This document shows, piece by piece, positions 22,990 to 32,285 of a stretch of 38,047 bases of DNA. Numbering within the stretch: position 1 is the first letter of the stretch; each line of letters opens with the position of its first letter. A model generated the notes under the pieces. That model was given only the letters and a program-made list of their open reading frames with translations. It was not told where the DNA came from and made no database searches. The translations under genes were made by a program, and so were the position numbers. Origin of the DNA: Chlorokybus atmophyticus (lineage: Eukaryota; Streptophyta; Chlorokybophyceae; Chlorokybales; Chlorokybaceae); the NCBI GenBank assembly GCA_009103225.1, contig RHPI01002272.1:81661-119707 (forward strand), read 5' to 3'.

Positions 22990-23429
22990 GTTGCTTCGCA
23001 GTGCGCAGCCTGTTAAGAGACATAGACGCTGGTAACAAAGTAGGACACAAGTGTCCGTAAGCGTGCATGCGTGCAGGCATGCATATGTGCAACGCATGAT
23101 CTGGAGTAGAGTGTGTGTGCGTGCGTGCGTGCGAGCATAGTATGATGCTCCTGTGGAAAGAGTTGGTAGACAGAGTGTGTGTAGGAGGAGCGACAGATTG
23201 TATGTGACGGAATGTGCGTGTGTGTGTGCGTGCATGCATGTGCGTGCGTGCATGTGCGTGCGCTTGAGAGAGACTTGGTAGACAGAGTTTGGGCGTGCGC
23301 AAGTGCAGTGCGCGAGTCTTTGAGGCGAGGCGGAGTGTGAGTGAGTGCACATGTGTGCATCTGCATGCGTGCGCACGTGCGTGCTGCGCATGGTTTGGAG
23401 TGGAGAGGCAGACTGTGTGCGTGCAGTGC

Positions 23430-23431
<2 letters not shown>

Positions 23432-23493
<62 letters not shown>
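23432..23493. repeat. (GA)n microsatellite upstream of the glycosylase
   Basis: GA run about 450 bases upstream of the glycosylase ATG, within a long TG/CG-rich stretch (23060-23420) that holds no gene I can support. Confidence 0.95.
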
Positions 23494-23494
<1 letters not shown>

Positions 23495-23539
23495 CTGATG
23501 ATTACACTCACCACTTCGAGCAGCCCGCACTGGCGTAAG

Positions 23540-23969
23540 AGGGTTGACGGTGCCCGGATCAGCTGCGCGCTGTCGCCTTAGCCGCCGGACCCTTCAGGCA
23601 TGTCATTTCCACAAGGCTTGTGGCCTGTTGAGGGTTAGATGTCAAGAACACAGTGACCAACGGGGACAGACTTGTGTACATGTGGCGTTTCAAGCCTGCG
23701 TGCATGCATGCGCGCGCACGTGCATATGAGCAATGCATGGTCTGAGGTATAGCGTGGGTGCGATGCTCTTGGGAAGTATTTCATAGACAGAGTGTGTGTG
23801 ACTGAATGTGCGTGCGTGCGTGCGTGCGTGCGCGCAGTGCATACTCGTAGGGACAGAGTTCGTAGACAGGATGTGAGTTTGTGCAATGCAGTGCACGGTT
23901 TGCGCAGTGCACGTTCGGGAAGTTGTGCAACGTGTGAATGTGCGTGAATGTGTGCAGTGCACGCTCGGG
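23540..23969. other. TG/CG-rich sequence with no supported gene
   Basis: At 23570-23620 there is a partial echo of the glycosylase start region (GCCGGACCCTTCAGGCATGT resembles CTTCTGGACCCTCAGGCATG). It is followed by alternating purine-pyrimidine repeats GTGCGTGC and GCAGTGCACG up to the gap. Confidence 0.4.
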
Positions 23970-24210
23970 NNNNNNNNNNNNNNNNNNNNNNNNNNNNNNN
24001 NNNNNNNNNNNNNNNNNNNNNNNNNNNNNNNNNNNNNNNNNNNNNNNNNNNNNNNNNNNNNNNNNNNNNNNNNNNNNNNNNNNNNNNNNNNNNNNNNNNN
24101 NNNNNNNNNNNNNNNNNNNNNNNNNNNNNNNNNNNNNNNNNNNNNNNNNNNNNNNNNNNNNNNNNNNNNNNNNNNNNNNNNNNNNNNNNNNNNNNNNNNN
24201 NNNNNNNNNN
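23970..24210. other. Assembly gap (241 Ns)
   Basis: Continuous N run. Frames drawn through it are meaningless. The sequence on its left is GCAGTGCACGTTCGGG-type repeat and on its right is G/C-rich. Confidence 1.
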
Positions 24211-24423
24211 GGGCGGGCGGGAGGGGAAGGAGAAGGACCGACCGCTCTGCTCTGCCCTTTATGCCGCCTCCGCCGCCTCCGCTGGTTGCAGAGCACTGCA
24301 CCGCATGAACCCCAATCCAACCAACTCCCCTAGCCGAGCGTGCCCCACCACCACCGCCTCCGCCACATCAACCAGCAGCAGCCCACCCCGACGCTTTCTG
24401 GCGTGAGAGGCGTTGACGTTAAG

Positions 24424-24692
24424 TAGGGCTAGGGTTTGCAAACCCACACACACAGCCTCACCGCGCATGCCCAAGACAGGCGCGCTCAGCTAGTGTAGGT
24501 TGCTTACCCACAGCACACGTCACAACCCCCCAAAGCCGGCCGCCGCTAACGTGAACTAGGCTAGGGTTTGCAAACCCACACACGCAGCCTCACCGCGCAT
24601 GCCCAAGACGGGCGCGCTCAGCTAGTGTGGGTTGCTTACCCGCAACACACGTCACAACCTCCCAAAGTCGGCCGCCGCTGCCACCCAAGCCT
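24424..24692. repeat. Two tandem units of about 132 bp with a CTAGGGTTTGCAAACCC core
   Basis: Unit 1 has the core at 24429 and unit 2 at 24561. Both continue through CAGCCTCACCGCGCATGCCC, GCGCGCTCAGCTAGTGT and CACGTCACAACC. A (CCG)n tract follows at about 24694-24713. The AGGGTTT heptamer resembles plant telomere or telo-box sequence but occurs only once per unit. Confidence 0.85.
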
Positions 24693-25197
24693 TGCCGCCG
24701 CCGCCGCCGCCGCAACGGTCACAACCAGCAGACAGGCGGTAGCATACTGTGCTCGAGAGGATGAAGTGAGGTTGTGCACCCGGGCGTCCATGCATGAGCA
24801 GACTGTCAAGGATTACTCCAATCCACAAGTTGCTTGGCTTGGCTTGGCTGAGCGGCGTTGGGCGGCGATGGCGGCGGAGGAGCGTATGTATGTTGGCGGG
24901 CGGCCCCCTCCTCTTCCCTCCTATCTTACGCTGCGGCGTTGGCTGCTGTTGGTTCACTGCAAGCCGCAGGTGATGCTGCTGTGGGTGGATGTGTGGGTGT
25001 GGTTTTCTTTCCTGCATGGCACGCAACCCCTCACATGTGCGTTGCCGGTAACGTTAGCTAACATGCAGTTGCACAGCGTGCATTTCCAATCGGATGCGAA
25101 ACGCGATTCATACCTTGCCAATACCTGCGCGGGTCAAGTCAGATCGCATGCTGCACACAGGTTGTCTTGTCAATGCACCACATGTGGTGCGCCTTGA

Positions 25198-25580
25198 ATG
25201 AATACTATCACTGCGACAGTGTCACATACTTTGCGGCGAAGCGTGTGTGTGACCCTCGCACAGGGCGTGTTGTACAATGACACAGTGCGCGCGTGTGCGT
25301 GTGCATGCGTGAGTACACACGTGCGCACGCATGTTGTGCGACGCGTGAGTACACACATGTGTGCTCCACACCATGCTGAATCCCCGTCCCCCCAATACGT
25401 AAGCATGTGCATGCATGTGCGCGCGTGTGTACATGTGTGTACATGTGTGTCTCACACACTCAAAAGCGTTGTATTGTTGCAGTTTGCAACGGGTTCCACG
25501 ACCATGGCGTTTATCTGGGCATGACGGACGGGGGCTGTTTTCCAAAGTCGTCGAGTCCACACTTGACACACACCACTTTG
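25198..25580 (+). other. Possible exons upstream of the ureidoglycine aminohydrolase-like gene
   Basis: At 25180-25310 one frame reads NEYYHCDSVTYFAAKRVCDP and RTGRVVQ before a stop. At 25480-25580 two frames are open, one reading LFSKVVESTLDTHHFE up to a GTAAGA donor. They may be N-terminal exons of the gene at 25670 or of another gene. Not recognised. Confidence 0.25.
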
Positions 25581-25669
25581 AAGGTAAGACAAGCACATGT
25601 GCACAACTCGCAAACATTACACCGGGTTGTTACCTGTCACGAGCTTGCGTGCGCGTGTGACAACCACAG

Positions 25670-26367
25670 ACCTACCAGGCTTCGAAAGGAATGTGTACGA
25701 GCGCGACCACGCCCTCATCATGCCCGAAAGCTGCGTCTTTCGCCCGCTGCACGGCTGGTACACTGACCCGGTCCCGATGTGGCACACCCGGTATGGCACA
25801 CTCACGTTTGTTCCTTTTGACGCTGGTTGTAACATCTCTACAAAGAACAACAACAACTACAACCACAGCGGCAATGCGGATGTGGCGGTGATGGCAACGC
25901 GCGCGACGGGCACGCACTTCACCATGGCACTCGCCAAGCTCAGAAGTGAGTGCGGATTTTGTTCACAGTCACTTAAGCTACAAGGAGGAGAGTGATCCAC
26001 TGTACTCTGACAAGTGTGCATGCAGTATAGAGTGTGTGTTGTCTCTCATCTGTACCAGCTGCTTGCCCGCAGGCAACGCCTCTCCCCCGGTACCATCCGA
26101 AGACGTGGAAAGGTCACGCTCACGCACACGACGGCGCCATCAACTTGCACTCAACCAACTTGTCTCCACATGAGCTACAGGTGAGAAAGACAACGGTCAC
26201 TTTATGTTTGACACCCATCATTGTTTGGGGTGTGTTACTGAGTGGTGTGAGCGACATGTGCCATTGACGCGCAACTCCCTCATAGGTTGATGGGTACGCT
26301 TACTTTCCATCAGGCCACAAGCACTCCATTGAGTCCACGCACGGTGCCATCCTTTGGTTTGAGAGCA
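25670..26367 (+). pseudogene. Ureidoglycine aminohydrolase-like cupin gene, damaged or misassembled
   Basis: Exon 25670-25945 reads LPGFERNVYERDHALIMPES and later THFTMALAKLR, very close to plant (S)-ureidoglycine aminohydrolase (LPGFxRxVYxRDHALIxPES, SHFxMYLAKM), with an extra loop of about 45 residues containing polyAsn. Exon 26073-26180 begins PPVPSEDVER and, in another frame, continues HAHDGAINLHSTNLSPHELQ. The cupin strand expected between them (FVFVxEGxVxLT) is missing, so a deletion with frameshift sits near 26106-26118. Exon 26286-26367 reads VDGYAYFPSGHKHSIEST and AILWFESKW. The C-terminal cupin was not found. The enzyme family releases ammonia from ureidoglycine in purine breakdown. 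Confidence 0.7.
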
Positions 26368-26589
26368 AGTGGGTGGATCAGACGTGTGTGCGTGCATGTG
26401 CATGTGCATGTCCGATTCCAAGTCAGTGCGCACACACACGTGTATGTGCGCGCATGTTCATCTGCACCATGTATGTATGTGCGTGTGCGCATATGCACAC
26501 GTGCATGTTTGCCAATGGCCGCTCTTGCGTGCTGAGTGGAGAGATAATGTGCATGACGCCGATCTCCCTCTCTACTTATGATCTACTTT

Positions 26590-27110
26590 GCCATACAGGT
26601 GAACCCGGTTGGTCTCCTTTACTTTCATCCGGGCGGCCAGCACAACCCAGGCCTCCGTTCTTACAACCACCGCCAAGTTCACACCCACCTCGGCGGACTT
26701 TGGCGACGAGGCCTTTTATATGTGGGTTGGCACACAAGTGCATAAGCAACCTTACTGACAAGATGCTGCTTGACATTGCTTCAACTCGTGCCAGTCCGGA
26801 CCACATCTTGCTCTGCCACATGCTGCGTGCTTTGGCACAGAGTGTGTATGCGCTGGGGCCGCTTCCTGTCCTGCGACAGCCTTGCAATCGTAAGCTCGCA
26901 GACTCTGCCAAAACCGCAATCAATCCTATTTCTGTTTGGTCGTGTGAACCAGCAGCCTCCTTATTTCGCACCATATACCCGCTCGTACCGGGGGCTCCAC
27001 GGCAACATTAGCCCTGTCGCCCCGGTACTCGGTGTATATCTAGTACGTGTTATGATAGGCTCAGGCTACCACTGGTGGCATGCGTCTCCTGGTTCATAGG
27101 TCAAGCACGT
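26590..27110 (+). other. Unassigned, possibly coding
   Basis: After AG at 26598 one frame reads VNPVGLLYFHPGGQHNPGLR, another reads FGDEAFYMWVGTQVHKQPY, and near 26940-27010 another reads QQPPYFAPYTRSYRGLHGNI. Frames switch several times, which suggests a decayed gene or indels. It does not resemble the C-terminal half of ureidoglycine aminohydrolase. Confidence 0.2.
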
Positions 27111-27111
27111 C

Positions 27112-27156
27112 ATGGGTTGGGGTTGTCGTGACAAAGTCAAGACAACCCCAACCCAT
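27112..27156. other. Perfect 16-bp inverted repeat with 13-nt loop
   Basis: ATGGGTTGGGGTTGTC at 27112-27127 pairs exactly with 27141-27156. It could be a miniature fold-back element, a small-RNA hairpin or a cruciform. No duplicated target site is obvious. Confidence 0.9.
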
Positions 27157-27224
27157 TCGTTAATGCATTCCAGGTTGGATGCCGCTTACCTGTTCAACGA
27201 CCGGATCTGCACCCGCGCGCGGCA

Positions 27225-27475
27225 CTTTGTCCCGGTACCTGTCACTGCGTCAGCCTTAGAGGACGCAGCGGGCGGCATGGGCGCGGACCAGAGCGAGCGC
27301 GTGAGCAGCGGCGGGGCGGAGGGGCGACGACGACGCACACACAAGCGGGGGGCACCACGCAGCCAGCTGACACCGCACCGGGCGAAGGTGCGTTGCCGTT
27401 TGGTCGTGAGGCCGCTGCTTGCGGCGAGCACAGCATGCCAGAACAGCATGCCAACTAGCTAGCCACACCTAGGGA
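27225..27475 (+). repeat. Dispersed repeat, copy 2
   Basis: Diverged inverted partner of 13575-13870. The plus-strand frame continues from upstream (AYLFNDRICTRARHFVPVP) to a stop at about 27462, so here it might be the last exon of a local gene. Confidence 0.65.
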
Positions 27476-28600
27476 AACCATGCAATGCTTGACAACGTGC
27501 ATGTCACTCGGTGCAAGATGGGGGTGCTGGCGTTGGTTAGTAGTGGTGCATGGCAGGACAATTGCTAGTTCATCTTGTAAATTGCATGTGCATGCAAATG
27601 AGCAGTTCATAAGATGTCAACCGTTCAGTGAGTGTTAGGGTTGGCCGCAATCTCAGTGCAGCCGCCCGCTGGTTGCGTGTTGTGAATCTTGGAGACTACA
27701 CAGTGTCAGTTCACACCGACACTGACACTGGGTGAGCAAAGCCAACGGTCGACCAGCTCTAAAAGCATTCAATCCATACCTGGCTGAGTAGTTTCCTGTT
27801 GGCCTGGGCAACGGCGGTAGCAGTGGCAGGACGTGGAGCGGCTGGTGTTGTGAAGGTGCCGTCAGCTGTGCTGGACGTCGTTTGGAGAAATGGTAGTGGT
27901 TTGCGCGCTGACTGTAGGCGGAGTCGCCATCCAAGCTGGCTCCCATGTTGGCACGCGCTAGTAGGTATGAGGCAGGCGCTAAGGCTATCAGCATCAGCAT
28001 CAACCTGCGCAATCCGTATGTTCACTATGCTTACGTACACTGAGTTCTGAACACTGTGTGGGGTGTTGAAACACAGTGCATTCGCTGTGCGAAAACAAGT
28101 CGTATAAACTGCATAGCCACATGTCAGCACAATTGCCGGATGCGGTGGCTTTGGTTGGCTGCCTGTATGGTATGCAGAAGTGTAGTGCACAAGCAAGGCA
28201 ATACACTTGTCACTTACTTGAGCTTGCATAGTGCGCAAGTTGCACCTTCTCAATGCAAAGTCTGCATATGTGGCTTCATCGCACAAACGCTGTACTGTGC
28301 ATGCATTGCACATGCACTGTGCATGCTCTGCGTCAAGCTCTGAGTGCTCGTATTCTCAGCGCGCGGTTCTTTTCATCAAGGGGAGGCTAGAGCAGTAGCG
28401 GCAGCGTAAGTGGATATGGGAGCGGAGGGCCTGAGAGTTGCGGTGCAGCAATAAGCTGTCGACGTTTCTGTTGTTAAGCAACGTCAGCTGCGTTGCAAGG
28501 CAGCAGGCAGCTGGCCGTAGCGGCGGCGGAGTCTTGTTCCTCAACTGCAGGTATGCTTCAAGCCATTGACTGATTGAAGCCTTACTGAGCAGCTCCTCAG
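27476..28600. other. No supported gene; one candidate minus-strand exon
   Basis: The minus strand at about 27780-28010 is open in two frames between an AG (TTGCGCAG) and a GT (CAGGTATGG). One of them reads LGWRLRLQSARKPLPFLQTT and an Ala/Thr/Pro-rich end. The remainder shows nothing I can support. Confidence 0.2.
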
Positions 28601-28713
28601 TGTAAATGACTCACTGCAGGCTGTAGTTGGACACCCTCACTGTACCACCCTTCAACCTGGTGCTGTGCTGCTGCGGCTGCCGCTGGTGGTGTATTGCAGC
28701 GTACCGTGGAGTC

Positions 28714-29208
28714 ATGGCTGCGTATCAAGGGGAACAGTATGACGTCTTTCTCTGTCATCGGGGTCCGGATACAAAGAAACATTTCAGCGTGTGGCTGAAG
28801 CGCGAGCTTGAAGGGAAGAAGCTACAGGTGTTCCTTGCTGATAGGTCAATGGGTACGGGAGATCATGCGTCTGAAACAATGAACGCAGCCATAAAGACGG
28901 CAACATGCGATCTTGTGGTGCTGTCTCGGGGGTTCTTTGTTAGCAGATGGTGCATGCAAGAGCTCCGCAACTTCCTGGATTGAGGAAACTGCACACCAGT
29001 CTGGTACGATGTCACCCCGGATGACATAAACGCAGAGAAGATCAGGAACAAAGAAGGTACATTGCGACATGGTTGACATCTCAAATGGGATTCTTGCCCC
29101 TTCCTCAGGCTAACCTTTAATGCATCTATCACGTTAGGTGAAGTGTGGAAGCATCACGGGGGCGAGCTGTGGACAAGCTGCAGTATGACTCAAGCGGACT
29201 GGATATGA
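28714..29208 (+). pseudogene. TIR-only gene or TIR relic with one in-frame TGA
   Basis: Exon 28714-29056 starts MAAYQGEQYDVFLCHRGPDT and contains AAIKTATCDLVVLSRGFFVS and RWCMQELRNFLD. A TGA follows at 28981-28983, and in the same frame the text resumes with GNCTPVWYDVTPDDINAEKI. A donor at 29057 joins in phase to 29138-29208 (GEVWKHHGGELWTSCSMTQA). Apart from the TGA this is a complete plant TIR, including the WCxxEL glutamate that is catalytic in NADase TIRs. It is closer to canonical plant TIRs than the TNL-A TIR is. No NB-ARC follows. It may be a nonsense-mutated relic, or intact if the TGA is a base error. Confidence 0.75.
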
Positions 29209-30378
29209 ACAGTTAAGACCTTGCAGATGTATGCATGGACAACACCAAGAGATATGATAATTACCAAGACACCTATGTCGATGCGTATGCAGATCCCCAA
29301 GAGTGTGTATATGCGTGCCCGCGTGGGTACGTGTGTGTGTGCGTGCAAGCATGTTATGATACACAGCATCAAACGTCTGGTGTAGCAAAGTCCTGCACAA
29401 TTCCCCCCGCTCCATATCTGTAACCTTCTGCACAGTCCCAACAAATGTGAGTGTGTGTGCTTGCACGTGCGGCGCATCGCTGCATGTGTATGCACGGAGG
29501 TATCCTTACATGTGCGTGTACGCAAGTAGGTACACAACACAAAGAGCAACAGCCACAAGTTCAACAACATGCATGTATGCGCCGCACTCATACATGCATT
29601 AGCTGACCGAAGACAGTTGATATCCCGTCGTGAATCTCCAAGGACAAAATTTATGCACTCCGATCGCTCGACCTGTTTGTTGATTCATTGTATGCGCACA
29701 ACAATGCTGCAAACCGTGTAAGGTCAACAAGCCAGCAAGCACCTGCACACGCACACACATGCTCCACGACAAACATGATCATCATCATCAGCAGCAGCAG
29801 CAGCACCAACAACCACACCCACCACCACCACCACAACAACATTAGTAACGACAGAGTAACAGAGGGATGACTTGGGAATCGTTGAGTCAGAAGTTGTTGT
29901 TGTTGTTGTTATTGTTGTTGTTGCTCAATAGAAGTTTATGTTGTTGTTGCGGTTTTTACTATCAGTACCAACCCCACCTTGCTCATAACTCCGTTGATGG
30001 CACACAGGGTCACCATGGCGACGAAACAGCCCCGCCATCAGCCTGTGAATTTGTTTTTCTTCCAATATGCTCCGCCTCTTTGTGGGGACGGCAATAAGGC
30101 TCCGCACCAGCTGTGTGCGCGTGTGCATACGCGCCAATAGGCATTGTTTGAGGGGTGACAGATAGCACTGAGTTTGGAGAGATGAATAAGCTAGCGTGCA
30201 ATGCGTCACAAAACACACGAATCGCACGCTCGCACGCACGCACGCACGCGCCTTACTACTAAGCCGTAGATCCGTGTTTTCCAGCATGGACCCCTTGAGC
30301 AGCACTTGGCAGGGCCCAATAACAGTCTTTTGCTCTCACGTGCACAAATGGCACACGTTATCCCCCCGCGCCCCCCCC
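29209..30378. other. No supported gene; triplet microsatellites
   Basis: Contains CAT/CAG/CAC triplet runs at about 29777-29840 and (TTG)n at about 29891-29920, between CA/TG-rich stretches. No recognisable coding region. Confidence 0.5.
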
Positions 30379-30379
30379 N

Positions 30380-30540
30380 CACGCCTGGATAATATCGTTG
30401 GCGATTGGCTCCAACTCCACAGGCACGGTAAGCAATTTGCCAGGTTCAGTGAAGGCATAATTGTTGAAAAGTTCTCTAGCCGGCTGATCGTCGAGCAGCA
30501 GCACCTCCTCCACCAATGTATGCTTCACATGCCCCTTCAG
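30380..30540 (-). pseudogene. Orphan NB-ARC fragment identical to part of TNL-B
   Basis: From just after a C-run and a single N (30379) to CACATGCCCCTTCA, the sequence repeats TNL-B 36052-36212 in the same orientation, with no difference seen. It then changes abruptly to GGGGGGCTCTGTG. It encodes the segment from VKHTLVEEVLLLDDQPAREL to the start of the GLPL helix. The perfect identity, the N and the homopolymers at both ends favour a mis-joined piece over an old duplication. Confidence 0.75.
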
Positions 30541-31723
30541 GGGGGCTCTGTGTGTGATAAAGTGAATGAAGGAAGAGAATCGGCGTGCTTCGTGCGTTGA
30601 GTACTCCGCTGATGTGTGAGACGTGTCGCCGTTGAGATTCATTGCCCTCACAGAGCCGTACGCAAGCTCGTGGACACGTCCATGGGTCGTCCGGGATGTT
30701 CTCGCTGTGTGTGGGGTCCTGCACCACCTTGCTTTGCGCAGATGTACCGTGTACCTCGATGGCAATACCGGTGTTTGCAAGTGCTAGTTCGTGCGGTACC
30801 GCGAGCTTATTGTATTGCGAACAACATTGCAAGAGGTTCACGGTGGACGAGGTGTACTTCGACCACGACTGGTTCCTGCAGCACCTCCCAAACCTGGCAT
30901 GAACAGGTGACCAACCACAATACCATGCGGGCTAGGTGCTGACGAAGATTGGTTGGCAAGCCACCCATTTTGCAGTTTGGGAAAAACTGCCTGTGGCTAT
31001 CGGCTAGTGTGGGAGACGATCAGCATACACTCATAGATGTTGTTTGGCCACTGCCCGCACGGCTTGCATTGTCCGGGCTTTGTTCTGAACTTTGACACCG
31101 TTTTACAACAAGCGTGTGGCAGCAGGCGTCAGGTTGCTCATGTTGTCTGGTACAAACGTGTTGAGGCTGATGCCAGCCGCAATGGGGGCCGCACTTGCCA
31201 GGGTTTATACATAGTACCCAGCGGAAAAACTGTTCCGAGCGCAACTATTACAGCGCCAAGAGTGATCCCGCCATGCTTTGAGAGCTGCAAGTTCTACACA
31301 ATATTGCACTCCTCCCAGCGCTGCCCTGTCAAGAAAGCAGCTGGTTGGATGCCTTGCTGGCATGCTGCATCCATGCAAGCGACTGATGTCTGCCACACAG
31401 TGCTGTAATACATGATACATGCACAATGCAAACGCATAACAGCTGCACTGCACAACACCGTACATGGTACGTACACTGTGTAAGGGTGCTGTAAACTGCA
31501 TACGATAAAAATTGTTGGCCAGAGTAAGGACAGCCACGCATTGGCAAAGTACTTCATGTGTCATTAAACGCTGCACCCTTCAACGTGGCATAGACACAAT
31601 GATAGCTCTCAAAGGTTTCAAGAGCTACCACTCATCCACACATGCAGTCCCGCATGCATGTGCGAACATATGTCCGACGTATGTTCGCATAAGGATATCC
31701 TTGCACACAACTCTTAGAGAAGT
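30541..31723. other. Unassigned; weak coding-like stretches
   Basis: At about 30840-30900 a plus frame reads FTVDEVYFDHDWFLQHLPNL; the nucleotides faintly resemble repeat-arm sequence near 18510-18580. At 31037-31250 a plus frame reads FGHCPHGLHCPGFVLNFDTV. Neither is recognised. Confidence 0.2.
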
Positions 31724-31853
<130 letters not shown>

Positions 31854-32285
31854 NATTACGAGATGCTGTAGTGTAACATTTCAAAATCAGTCATGCACGC
31901 GCGCAGGTAGCTCAAGCATACGCGCGCACGCCCGTACACAGCTGCAATCGTCAATGTCCGCATGCACGCAGCCACACACCTATTCGCGCATGCATGTCCG
32001 CACGTACATACGCACAGCGCGACACACAGTGACGCACCCATGCAGGTATATGCTCAGGTCTTGAGTATGAGCACATCAAGTCATTGCATATACTGTATAT
32101 ACTGTATGCACGCTCAGACACACTCAGACATACATGCATACCCATGCGGACACATATGCAGGCACGCAATTTCAATGTACTACAACCTGCGCAATTTCAA
32201 TTCTGTCAAGCTTATACAAAGTCCCTTCCGTCTCTTGACAAAGTGGAGTACACCTTGTCAAGAGGCGAGGGGAAGGCACTGCAAC

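Noticed and set aside
23690-24406. Frames running through the gap
   Set aside because: Most of their length is N; there is no evidence for coding.
28846-29132. Minus-strand frames opposite the TIR
   Set aside because: Shadows of the TIR coding strand.
30380-30540. Separate third NB-ARC gene
   Set aside because: Exact match to TNL-B with abrupt ends at homopolymers and an N; more likely a false join.
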